Shown: positions 8,955 through 16,124 of the stretch, in pieces
How the letters are laid out: every line of letters begins with the position of its first letter
How positions within the stretch are numbered: the first letter of the stretch is position 1
Assembly: GCA_002424635.1 (NCBI GenBank)
Contig: DIKT01000050.1
Location: 29,964 to 46,589, forward strand
Direction: 5' to 3'
DNA length: 16,626 nt
Origin: Desulfobulbaceae bacterium UBA5611
Lineage (GTDB): Bacteria; Desulfobacterota; Desulfobulbia; Desulfobulbales; Desulfocapsaceae
Made by a program: the position numbers and the translations under genes
The notes under the pieces: generated by a model
The model's database searches: none
Seen by the model: only the letters and a program-made list of their open reading frames with translations
What the model was told of the DNA's origin: nothing

Positions 8955-8988
8955 TTCTGCAGCCGGCATCAGTGCGCCGGCTGCAGAA
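8955..8988 (-). terminator. Strong hairpin between the porin and DUF2325 genes (attenuator or processing site?)
   Basis: Perfect 13-bp stem: arm 8955-8967 (TTCTGCAGCCGGC) pairs with 8976-8988 around an 8-base loop. No T-run follows on either strand, so it is not a classic terminator. Its place 10 bp after the porin stop suggests partial termination or mRNA stabilisation, lowering DUF2325 expression relative to the porin. Type is uncertain. Confidence 0.5.
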
Positions 8989-8998
8989 GAGGACGCTT

Positions 8999-10207
8999 TT
9001 AGAACTCGTAAGCAAGCTGGGCGACAAAAACTTTGGCGTTTTCGCCGCTGCCGCCCTCTTCAATATCGTAATCCCGGTCGTAGGCATATTCCAGAGACAG
9101 GGTGGTCTCAGGCAGGATCTTCATCCCGACCGCACCTGAATATCTGGACTCCGGCAGCCCCAGGGCCTGCGCCTCAGCAGTCTGCTGATAACCGAGGGCA
9201 AAAACGGTCTCCCGGTTCAGCAGTTCGGTGGTATAGGCCAGCTCGGTGTTCCAGGCGCTTGGCTCAGCACCCTGATCAACGAAGAGGAGCTCATCAGTGG
9301 CAAAGCGGTCCAGGGCGGTTATATATTCACCGATCAAGGCAAATGGTCCGTAACCGAGGTTGATGTGGGCGCCGAGGCCGCCGATCATTTTCTCGATCGT
9401 ATCCAGTCCGGCCTCATCAAAGGTCGCAGCGATGACCCCGTCGGAGTCGGCCATATTATTGATCCAGCTCAGGCCGCCATTGAAAGAAAAATCGTCCTGG
9501 GCAAAACCATAGGCGGTCATGGCGCCAAACCCTTTGATATTATCACTGGCGCCGGTCTCACCCAGGCCCTTGTAGCCATAGACTGCGGCCATGAAGCCGC
9601 CGGCCTCAAAACCGATAGCCGCGCCATCGTCGTTAATCTCACCGATCTCAAGGGTGAAGGGATCCTGGATCATGTTGGTTGCAAAGTTACCAAATGGCAT
9701 ATAAAATCTGCCGACGGTGAGCAGCAGGGGAAATTCTTCGCTATTGCCGAGGACCACATTGGCCTCATCCATAAACAAATCATCGTCTTCGTACTTGATT
9801 AGAATATGAGCCGCGGCCCAGTCGGTGGCTCGGGCTTCCAGGCCCAGTTCCACGGTGGCCAGATCAAGGGAACTGGAATGATCGCCAGTAAAATCTTCTC
9901 CTGCTGTCGCCTCCGTTTCAACCAGGCCGGACAGGGTAACAAACTCACTGATCTTGCCGGCAGATGCTGGTTCCTTGGCCTCTGCAACTTGAGGTGTATC
10001 TTCAGGTTTTGCGGTTGACTCGGCCATCTTGCCTTCCAGTTCGCCAACCCGCTGGGTCAGCTGCTGGTTCTGGTCGAGCAGATCCTGCATCTGCTGACTC
10101 ATGGCCTCCATTGAGGAAGGCATGGTGCCGGCCACGACCGGTTGTCCGCATAAAGCGCCAAGCATGGTTGCCGTGACGAGGGTAGTGGTCAGGTCTCTCT
10201 TTTTCAT
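8999..10207 (-). CDS. LbtU-like outer membrane porin (putative siderophore/iron porin)
   Basis: Predicted outer membrane beta-barrel of 402 residues. Signal peptide 1-27 (MKKR n-region, cleavage after VVAG), a short coiled coil (about 30-65, heptads around SQQMQDLLDQNQQL), a Pro/Glu/Ala linker, then a barrel from about residue 85 with alternating aromatic/hydrophobic strands ending in AYEF (C-terminal Phe). This coiled-coil plus barrel layout, with GRFYMPFGNFATNMIQDP and repeated Gly-aromatic strands, fits the LbtU family, named after the Legionella pneumophila legiobactin importer. Substrate here is unproven. The ATG has an AAGGAAAG ribosome site. The 10208-10285 leader contains AT-rich -10-like TATAAA/TATAAAT, and no clear Fur box. 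DUF2325 follows and the HD-GYP gene precedes. Confidence 0.78.
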   Translation of the reverse strand: MKKRDLTTTLVTATMLGALCGQPVVAGTMPSSMEAMSQQMQDLLDQNQQLTQRVGELEGKMAESTAKPEDTPQVAEAKEPASAGKISEFVTLSGLVETEATAGEDFTGDHSSSLDLATVELGLEARATDWAAAHILIKYEDDDLFMDEANVVLGNSEEFPLLLTVGRFYMPFGNFATNMIQDPFTLEIGEINDDGAAIGFEAGGFMAAVYGYKGLGETGASDNIKGFGAMTAYGFAQDDFSFNGGLSWINNMADSDGVIAATFDEAGLDTIEKMIGGLGAHINLGYGPFALIGEYITALDRFATDELLFVDQGAEPSAWNTELAYTTELLNRETVFALGYQQTAEAQALGLPESRYSGAVGMKILPETTLSLEYAYDRDYDIEEGGSGENAKVFVAQLAYEF

Positions 10208-10285
10208 CGTTCTTTCCTTTGGGGTGAATTTATAGTTTATATGCCGTGGTGTTATTTTTATTTTGCTAACGGTTCTTGTATCTGT

Positions 10286-11050
10286 TCAGGTTAAAATCAT
10301 ATGTAGCCTCTCCGTTTCCGACATGGTCTCGGACAGATAATTTTCTCTCAGCAACCAGTTGTGGATCTGTTCATTCATCGTCAAAAAAATGTCGATAACA
10401 AAAGGGTCAAGCTGGAAGCCACTGACGCGCTTGAGTTCATCAACAACGACCTCCCATGGCAGCGGCTTGCGATAACTGCGCTTTCCGGTCATTGCTGAAA
10501 TGGTGTCGGCCACGGCCAGGATGCGGCCGCCCAAGGGAATAGCTGTTCCTTGTAACCCCTGGGGATAGCCGCCTCCGTCGAAACGTTCATGATGGCTGAG
10601 AACCATCTCAGCAATGCCATTGGTAGCGCTCAGGCCCGGTATCTGGTGGAGAATGTTATAGCCATACCGCGGGTGTTGACGCATCTCAGCCCATTCAGAA
10701 GCAGTGAGCGGCCCGTTTTTTTGCAGAACCAGATCGCTGATACCTATCTTGCCCAGATCGTGCAGATGGCCGGCAATATGGACTGCGGTGCAGCTGGCCT
10801 CATCAAGGCCAATGGCCCTGGCCAGCAAAAAACTGATCACCGCCACCTCCTGAGAGTGGTGATGGGTATACTGATCCTTGATATCCACGGCTTCACCGAG
10901 TGCTTCGGCGAAATGATGTACTGAGATCGAGAAATCACTGGCGGGGGCGGTGATGGCTGAAATTTCTGCAACAGGTGTCATGATCTGCCAGGCCCCCAGG
11001 AGAACATCGGTTGCCTCTCCGGATAAAATCGACGGCTGGTAGCAAGACAA
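10286..11050 (-). CDS. HD-GYP domain cyclic-di-GMP phosphodiesterase
   Basis: Predicted to hydrolyse cyclic di-GMP, so it would lower this second messenger in the cytoplasm. 254 residues from a TTG at 11050; no transmembrane or receiver domain. The HD-GYP domain spans about 55-235: His65, HD at 97-98 in HLHDLGKIGI, His126, HH at 153-154, GYP at 161-163 in DGGGYPQGL, and Asp182 in AVAD, so all expected metal ligands appear present. The first 50 residues match nothing I recognise and may form a small sensory or dimerisation segment. The start is uncertain: an in-frame stop lies just before the TTG, which lacks a ribosome site, and Met24 (10981) is an alternative. The porin gene follows 78 bp downstream on the same strand. 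Confidence 0.87.
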   Translation of the reverse strand: MSCYQPSILSGEATDVLLGAWQIMTPVAEISAITAPASDFSISVHHFAEALGEAVDIKDQYTHHHSQEVAVISFLLARAIGLDEASCTAVHIAGHLHDLGKIGISDLVLQKNGPLTASEWAEMRQHPRYGYNILHQIPGLSATNGIAEMVLSHHERFDGGGYPQGLQGTAIPLGGRILAVADTISAMTGKRSYRKPLPWEVVVDELKRVSGFQLDPFVIDIFLTMNEQIHNWLLRENYLSETMSETERLHMILT

Positions 11051-11501
11051 AGATTATTGTTAGACATAACTAACTCAGTTGGTGAAAAAAAAGATACCTT
11101 GTCAAGCGGTATCAAGAAAATGCATGCAGGACCGGGTCTCTTAACATGTAGGCCAGTAATGCATCGTCGGTTGATCCTGTCTACTGTTGGTTTCTTATTT
11201 AATAGAAGAAAAGTAAGGTGTCAATAACTTTTTACAGCCTAACGAAGAAAATATATTTATCCAAAACTCCTGCTGCGTGCCAAGCAAGAAGTTTCCGGGT
11301 TCTTGGCGAGTTAAGGGTTGGGGGCTGGTGGTATGTTCTGTTGCCGCATCCCAGGAGTTGGAAGATCTATAAATTTTTCCTACGGGCAGAAGGTATTATG
11401 AAATAGTCGCGGCCGATCAAGGTCGCTGAAAGTTTTTTGAGATCATCATCTTTGCCGTTGCTCTCCCGGCAGTTTGTTCATGTCAGTTCCGGCTTACCAA
11501 A
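11051..11501. other. Gene-free region upstream of the HD-GYP gene
   Basis: No credible gene; short open frames lack ribosome sites and family likeness. It holds an inverted repeat GATACC-N9-GGTATC (11093-11113) around a TTGACA on the minus strand, 43 bp before the HD-GYP start, which could be an operator. It also holds a possible branched hairpin 11265-11312 (AACTC/GAGTT outside GCCAAG/CTTGGC). No convincing -10 box was found. Confidence 0.5.
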
Positions 11502-11541
11502 AAAAACTCGGGCGGACAGAATATTACTCTCCTGTCCGCCC
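11502..11541 (-). terminator. Rho-independent terminator of the cytochrome c gene
   Basis: Minus strand: 10-bp stem GGGCGGACAG / CTGTCCGCCC (11510-11519 with 11532-11541, 12-base loop), then GAG and eight T (11500-11507). It lies about 120 bp beyond the cytochrome stop. Bases 11542-11660 hold no gene, only a small TATAC-N6-GTATA repeat near 11594-11609. Confidence 0.85.
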
Positions 11542-11660
11542 TATCATAACTTTTTATCGGCATAGTACCTTTCACCGACGACGGCAGGTTGCTATACTAA
11601 CAAGTATACGCCGCCTCTTAAAGTTTGGTTATGATCCCGCAGCTGTTCTTGCCGCGGCCA

Positions 11661-12149
11661 TTAGTATTTAGCCTTGATCTTTTCCAGCTGCTCCTTGGAG
11701 ATCCCCGGCATATCGCCTTTGGCCTTGAAGCGGTTCAGGTTCCATGCCCCTTCACCGAGCCAGGCCTTGATGGTTGTCAGATTGTTGGCTCTTTCTTTAT
11801 CGGTGGCGCCAAGATGCTGATACATATTGCCGGGCTTGTCGCCGGGAGAACTGCTGCCATCATCAAGCCGCCGCATCATTGCCCCGGTTGCCGGCCAGAC
11901 CACATAGCTCATGAAATACGGATAAGTATCCATTCTGGGGCCAACAGTTTTGCGTGTTGCCTCGTCGAGCTGCATCCATTCGTTGTACTCGGGGGCGCCG
12001 GCTCCATGACAGTCTATGCACTTGGCCACGATGGGAAGAATGTCGCTGCGCCAGGTCAGTTCCTCGGCAGCTGCTGATAAGGCGGGCAGGCACAGCGACA
12101 TGGTAATTCCTGTAGCGAGCAGAACAATCGATTGTAAATTCTTGGACAT
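11661..12149 (-). CDS. Small periplasmic monoheme cytochrome c
   Basis: Exported electron carrier of 162 residues. Signal peptide about 1-27 (MSKNLQ n-region, hydrophobic 8-22, SAAA|EE), then one haem site CIDCH (44-48) in the order DILPIVAKCIDCHGAGAPEY. The rest is polar with Met63-type candidates for the sixth ligand (Met59, Met73, Met80, Met91, Met92). Redox partners are unknown. The frame extends further upstream to 12302, but ATG 12149 has a perfect AAGGAG ribosome site and gives a proper signal peptide, so this start is chosen. It is monocistronic with its own promoter and terminator. It resembles small cytochromes of sulfate-reducing and related bacteria (inference); I cannot assign a named family. 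Confidence 0.85.
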   Translation of the reverse strand: MSKNLQSIVLLATGITMSLCLPALSAAAEELTWRSDILPIVAKCIDCHGAGAPEYNEWMQLDEATRKTVGPRMDTYPYFMSYVVWPATGAMMRRLDDGSSSPGDKPGNMYQHLGATDKERANNLTTIKAWLGEGAWNLNRFKAKGDMPGISKEQLEKIKAKY

Positions 12150-12386
12150 AGTCTTCTCCTTATCTGTTACATGTGAAAGGCTGTTCCGAGAGAATTTTCT
12201 TCCTATGGAAAGACCAGTCTCCTGTTCAGCCTTGGTTGTTGGCCTTGCCGGTAAATCCCGGCTTAATGAATCCCGAAAGCTACCATTGTGCAGGCCGTTC
12301 ATTCTTATTTATCATATCATAAATTGATGGGTATGTAGATTTTGTTTGGCGGGGCGATTAAATTTAGGAAACCCTAATTACTGGCT

Positions 12387-12415
12387 AAGATAGCAGAGAC
12401 TGGAATGGCCGTCAA
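12387..12415 (-). promoter_or_regulatory. Candidate sigma-70 promoter of the cytochrome c gene
   Basis: Minus strand: -35 TTGACG (12410-12415), 17-bp spacer, -10 TATCTT (12387-12392), predicted start about 12380, leader about 230 bases. Just downstream at 12364-12377 is an inverted repeat TTAGG-N4-CCTAA, well placed for an operator. Confidence 0.5.
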
Positions 12416-12788
12416 GTTTTTCTTCTGATCAGCACCTGAAGTAAATGATGTGGCTCTTCCCGTTTTCTTAATTTCTAATGGGAAGGGCCTGGAATCGGCA
12501 TTGAGAATTTATTGATCTTTGCCGGGAATGAAAAAAGCAAAAAAATGATTTGAGCTGGAGTTGTTGAATTAGCGCTATATTAAAAAGAACCTAAGCGTAA
12601 TATTGCAATATTGAGAGTAATTTGTCGTTTTGTTGAGATATGGTGAGATGTTAATCCGGAGAGGATTGTTGATAACTTGTGTGTTGGATCAGTAAGCTGT
12701 GAGGATAACACGATAAAAATAAGAATTTTATTGATGCCCAAAAAGAAAGGGTTTGAAAAGGTCAACAGGCTGAAGCTCAAGTGTAATG

Positions 12789-12813
12789 CGCTCTCACGTG
12801 AGCGGTCTTTTTT
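12789..12813 (+). terminator. Terminator-like hairpin with no upstream gene
   Basis: Plus strand: 5-bp GC-rich stem CGCTC (12789-12793) with GAGCG (12100+690 to 12704+100, i.e. 12800-12804), six-base loop, then GTC and six T (12808-12813). The inner part CTCACGTGAG is a perfect palindrome. No plus-strand gene is seen upstream within 5 kb, so it would end a small RNA or a dnaA leader. Confidence 0.35.
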
Positions 12814-13074
12814 AGTGAAGAGCTATGATAAACAAGCATCAATCGCCTTTGACTGAATTCAGGAATTAGAGTTTATAACGTGACATGACTTGCAGGAAAA
12901 GAAATTCTCTTTAATAAAAGAGAGTTGCTGCTCCGGGATTTTCTTTTCTGATACCTGGTAAAGTTTATTATTTTTTTACCCATATCAAAAAAAGAACCTG
13001 CTTGTTGTTTTACGAATAAATTGTCTCAAACAGCTTGGTATCGGCTTTAAAGTATGACCTTAAGGGGAAATGAC

Positions 13075-14397
13075 ATGATGTGGCAGAAGATAAAAGAGAG
13101 CTTGCGTGATGTCTTGGCCCAAAATATATTTGATCTCTGGATTGAACCCCTTGAGTGTGTGCAAAGCGATGACGAGTGTATAAGACTTGCCTGTCCTGAT
13201 CGTTTTTATCGGGCCCATCTGGCCCATCATCATCTTGATCTTATTCAGAATCAGGCGGATGCGATAGATGGCGGGCAGCGGCAGATCCTGTTATGTGAGG
13301 CCAGCCAGAAGGCCCTGCCTGCTTCTTCCCAAGCCAGCCAGTTACGGCTGCCTCATATTCCGGATGTCAGATCATCGGTGCGAGCCCTGCATCCCCGTTA
13401 TGTATTTGAGGAGTTTATGGCAGGCGACAGTAACCTGCTGGCCCTGTCGGCTTGTAAATCAATGGTGGCTGGGGCCGATACCGTTGGCCCCTGTCTTTAT
13501 ATCAACAGCTCCACCGGTCTTGGTAAGAGTCATCTGACTCATGCCGTGGCCCATCAGATCCTGGCCACCTCTCCTGCGGCCCGGCTTCATTATCTCACGG
13601 CTCAGCAATTTTCCGCCGAGATGGTCCGCCATATACAAGCCAACAGCATGGATAGTTTTAAACGTAAATATCATGATCATTGTGATATTCTGCTAGTGGA
13701 GGATGTCCATTCGCTGACCGGTAAAAAAAAGACTCAGGAAGAATTGAATGAACTGTTGGATGCCCTGATTAAAGGGGGCAAGAGAGTGATCCTGACGGCC
13801 AATAGCGCCCCACGGGACTTGAATGGCATTGATGAGGAGTTTCGGTCCCGGATGACCTCCGGGCTGGTCACGACTATTCAGGAACCGGATATCCTGACCC
13901 GCCACCGCATTGTCCATAAAAAGGCGAAATCCAATGGCCTGGTCCTTGATGAGGATTTGATTGCCTATCTGGCCCAGCATATCAAGGGAGATGTCCGCCA
14001 GATTGAATCGGCCATTCTGGCTATTCGGGCCAAGTCGGCCCTGATGGGTGGCGAGATCGAAATGGCTCTGGTCCGCGAAGTCGTGGAAGGGATTGTCGGG
14101 CCGCCGAAAAATATGACGGCGGTGATGATTGGTGAGTTTGTCAGCAGCCAGTTCAATGTCAGTGTCCAGGATATGCAGTCGCGTACCCGGAAAAAGGCCA
14201 TTGTCTTTCCGCGGCAGGTCGCCATGTATCTCAGTCGGGCTCATACCCAGCAATCACTGGCCGATATCGGCAAGGCCTTTGGCCGCGATCATGCTACTGT
14301 GCTCCATGCCATTAAGGTGGTCTCTGATCGCATGGTCCGTGATATCTCTATCTCGGCCCAGCTTGAGGTGCTGACCAAAAAAGTAAAACAGATCTAG
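13075..14397 (+). CDS. dnaA: Chromosomal replication initiator protein DnaA
   Basis: AAA+ ATPase that binds DnaA boxes and opens the origin. 440 residues. Domain I is seen at WQKIKESL and WIEPLECV (about 3-30); Walker A GLGKSHL (148-154), Walker B ILLVEDVH (205-212), sensor 1 LTAN (240-243), the box VII arginine region EEFRSRMTSGL (254-264) and sensor 2 GDVRQIESAI (305-314) form domain III. Domain IV has VFPRQVAMYL (377-386) and the signature GKAFGRDHATVLHA (399-412). Walker B has Glu-Asp rather than the usual Asp-Asp. The start at 13075 is chosen because AAGGGG lies 7 bases upstream; a possible ATG at 13054 would put this site inside the gene. No dnaN, recF or rpmH is adjacent, so it may be standalone, as in some Desulfobacterota. 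Confidence 0.95.
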   Translation: MMWQKIKESLRDVLAQNIFDLWIEPLECVQSDDECIRLACPDRFYRAHLAHHHLDLIQNQADAIDGGQRQILLCEASQKALPASSQASQLRLPHIPDVRSSVRALHPRYVFEEFMAGDSNLLALSACKSMVAGADTVGPCLYINSSTGLGKSHLTHAVAHQILATSPAARLHYLTAQQFSAEMVRHIQANSMDSFKRKYHDHCDILLVEDVHSLTGKKKTQEELNELLDALIKGGKRVILTANSAPRDLNGIDEEFRSRMTSGLVTTIQEPDILTRHRIVHKKAKSNGLVLDEDLIAYLAQHIKGDVRQIESAILAIRAKSALMGGEIEMALVREVVEGIVGPPKNMTAVMIGEFVSSQFNVSVQDMQSRTRKKAIVFPRQVAMYLSRAHTQQSLADIGKAFGRDHATVLHAIKVVSDRMVRDISISAQLEVLTKKVKQI

Positions 14398-14450
14398 GGT
14401 CTGTCGGGAAGATTCTTCAGTAGAAGAACTCGGCGGATTGGTGTTAGGTT

Positions 14451-14491
14451 ATCAAGGGTCGGCAGGCCATCCTGGTCTGCCGACCCTTGAT
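14451..14491. terminator. Large hairpin after dnaA, between convergent genes
   Basis: 18-bp stem (14451-14468 with 14474-14491, one G:T pair, loop ATCCT), the longest in the window; arms begin ATCAAGGGTCGGCAG. It lies 54 bp after the dnaA stop, with marR ending 167 bp further on the other strand. No T-run follows, so a bidirectional terminator is likely but unproved. The rest of 14398-14657 holds nothing else I recognise. Confidence 0.55.
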
Positions 14492-14657
14492 CTGTTTAGC
14501 CATATCTGGTTTGAAATCGAAGAGTCCTTGTGCTGACCCCGGTAGCGCCAATTGTTACACTCGGCGGTCAACTAACTGTCATCAACTCGACACTAAACAG
14601 GCTGTCAGCCCACAATTTCAGGCAGTTTCCGACCGACCTTCTCGTAGCTTTTCTTCT

Positions 14658-15089
14658 TTACAGCTGGCCAATGATCTTGGCCAGAGCAATGCTGAAGGTG
14701 GTCTGCTCTTCATGAGAAAGGGTCGCGGTAAGCTCTTCGGTAAGCCGAAGATGGTACTGGTGGTGTTCAGCAAAAAGACCCTGGCCCTTGGCCGTCAGCG
14801 CAATCAGATAGGACCGGCGGTCGGTCTCGTGGGGTATGCGGTGCAGCAGACCAAGTTGCTCCAAGCGGTCAATGGCGACCGTCAGGGTGCCGGTAGTCAC
14901 TCCCATCTTTTTGGCCAGTTCCTTCATGCGTAAGGAGGAACCCTCATGGCCGACGATCTCAATAGTATGCATCTGGGCCGGTGACAGACCGGTGCCTTTC
15001 ACCACGTCCTGTTCCCAGGATGACAGCTTTTCATACAACTCAATGAGCTGGGCCGATAGTGTTGCGGTCTCAATCATTGGGGCAGACAT
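14658..15089 (-). CDS. MarR-family regulator with AdcR-like histidines (putative metal sensor)
   Basis: Winged-helix transcription factor of 143 residues, probably a dimer that binds a palindromic operator. The wing region is about 55-102, including MKELAKKMGVTTGTLTVAI (55-73) and the MarR motif DRRSYLIALTAKG (90-102). His41 in LSPAQMH and His109/His110/His113 in AEHHQYH occupy the places of the zinc ligands His42, His108 and His112 of streptococcal AdcR; the fourth ligand there is Glu24, for which Glu20 or Glu26 are candidates (alignment by eye). It is the downstream gene of the dmeF operon, overlapping the dmeF stop by 16 bases. ATG 15089 has GAGG seven bases upstream; ATG 15077 would overlap the dmeF stop as ATGA. 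The ligand could be zinc, cobalt, nickel or something unrelated. Confidence 0.85.
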   Translation of the reverse strand: MSAPMIETATLSAQLIELYEKLSSWEQDVVKGTGLSPAQMHTIEIVGHEGSSLRMKELAKKMGVTTGTLTVAIDRLEQLGLLHRIPHETDRRSYLIALTAKGQGLFAEHHQYHLRLTEELTATLSHEEQTTFSIALAKIIGQL

Positions 15090-16030
15090 GGCTCGCCCTC
15101 ACAGGTGTTTACTTCGATGGTGAGATGGCTAAGATTGGTGAAACTGCGCAGCAAGTCCTTGTAATAACCAATCTGTTGCGGGTAATGGGTGACAATGGAG
15201 ATGATGGCCGCATAATCGGCCGGGCCAACCTTCCAGACATGGATATCGGTGATCCGGTTATCCAGCGCCCCCTCGATTTTCTCTTTGATAGCGGCCAGAT
15301 CCTGGCTGCCGATGCTGCCGTCCAGCAGGATGCCGCCGGTTTCCCTGAGCAGGCCATAAGCCCAGCGGCAGATAACCAGGGCTCCGATGATACCCATCAG
15401 GGGATCAAGCCGGTTCCAGCCCAGATACTTGCCGAAGATCAGGGCGCTTATGGCCAGCACCGAGGTCAGGGCATCAGCCATGATATGCAGGTAAGCGGCC
15501 TTGAGATTGTGATCATGATGGTGGTGATGATGATGGTCGTCATGATCACAATCGTCGGCGACCTGACCATGATCATGATGGCCTTTGAGGAGAAAGGCGC
15601 AGGCGATATTGACTATTAAACCCAGGACGGCCACCCCGAGGGCCTCATTGAAATGGATGGTCTGCGGGACCAGGATGCGCTGGCCGGACTCGATCAGCAT
15701 CAGCAGGGCGACTACGATCAGGGCGATGGCGCTGGCAAAGCCACCGAGGACGCTGACCTTGCCGGTACCATAGGCAAAAGACTTGCTCCTGGCATGTTTC
15801 TTAGCAAAACGGTAGGCGAAGATCGTGATCATGAAGGCGGCCACATGGGTCCCCATGTGCCAGCCGTCGGCCAGCAGGGCCATGGAGCCGTAAGCCAGGC
15901 CGGCGGCTATTTCCAGGACCATGGTGATCGCCGTGATGACCAGCACCTGCCGGGTCCGCTTCTCGCCATGTTCCTGAATGATGCCAAAATCATGGGAATG
16001 CTGCCAGGTGTCAAGGGAGTGAGTATGCAT
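15074..16030 (-). CDS. dmeF: CDF-family metal efflux transporter, DmeF type
   Basis: Inner membrane metal/proton antiporter expected to export Co(II), Ni(II) or Zn(II). 318 residues with six membrane helices (about 28-48, 52-75, 98-117, 128-148, 178-200, 208-226) and a cytoplasmic C-terminal domain to 318. Helix 2 has ADGWHMGTH (His58, His62) and helix 5 HIMADAL (His182, Asp186), the four site A residues; His62 in place of the usual Asp resembles DmeF. The N-terminal HSHDF (11-15) also fits DmeF. A His-rich loop (150-174, seven His in a row at 166-172) lies between helices 4 and 5. The ATG has AGAGG eight bases upstream. It is first in an operon with the MarR gene. Substrate cannot be fixed from sequence; CzcD/ZitB-like zinc export is the alternative. 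Confidence 0.88.
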   Translation of the reverse strand: MHTHSLDTWQHSHDFGIIQEHGEKRTRQVLVITAITMVLEIAAGLAYGSMALLADGWHMGTHVAAFMITIFAYRFAKKHARSKSFAYGTGKVSVLGGFASAIALIVVALLMLIESGQRILVPQTIHFNEALGVAVLGLIVNIACAFLLKGHHDHGQVADDCDHDDHHHHHHHDHNLKAAYLHIMADALTSVLAISALIFGKYLGWNRLDPLMGIIGALVICRWAYGLLRETGGILLDGSIGSQDLAAIKEKIEGALDNRITDIHVWKVGPADYAAIISIVTHYPQQIGYYKDLLRSFTNLSHLTIEVNTCEGEPCLPQ

Positions 16031-16124
16031 CTGTCGGGCCTCTTTTTTTAATAAAATTGGTCAGCACGCCTCACGTGCAGGCAGACGCTGTATGAAAGAT
16101 ATAATCAATGGCTAACGAGCGTGG

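Larger units (their letters stand above)
12150..13074. other. 0.9 kb gene-free AT-rich region upstream of dnaA (candidate oriC region)
   Basis: No credible gene on either strand. Contents: the cytochrome promoter and leader; a GC hairpin GCCGG/CCGGC (about 12248-12263); a 10-bp stem GGCTCTTCCC with 12480-12489; a perfect palindrome AATATTGCAATATT (12599-12612); two near-DnaA boxes TGTTGATAA (12667-12675) and TGAGGATAA (12700-12708), each one mismatch from TGTGGATAA, same strand, 33 bp apart; an orphan terminator-like hairpin (12789-12813); a 40-codon Lys-rich open frame (12734-12856) without a ribosome site; an AT-rich hairpin 12903-12926; and a T-rich tract near 12962-12977 that could unwind. 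The boxes are too few to call an origin confidently. Confidence 0.45.

Noticed and set aside
10208..10285. Fur box before the LbtU-like porin
   Set aside because: Looked for GATAATGATAATCATTATC-like symmetry; nothing close was found.
11218..11406. Plus-strand open frame of 62 codons starting GTG
   Set aside because: Weak ribosome site and composition like the intergenic surroundings.
12698..12711. lac-operator-like TGTGAGGATAACA
   Set aside because: Only half of an operator, with no symmetric partner or sugar genes; better read as a near-DnaA box.
12580..12780. Minus-strand open frame of 66 codons with a hydrophobic stretch
   Set aside because: No ribosome site, AT-rich gene-free sequence, no family likeness.
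13693..14253. Minus-strand open frame of 186 codons
   Set aside because: Fully antisense to dnaA domains III-IV, no recognisable motif or ribosome site.
15059..15619. Plus-strand open frame of 186 codons with Met/Val-rich tail
   Set aside because: Antisense to dmeF; the tail is the complement of the His-rich loop.
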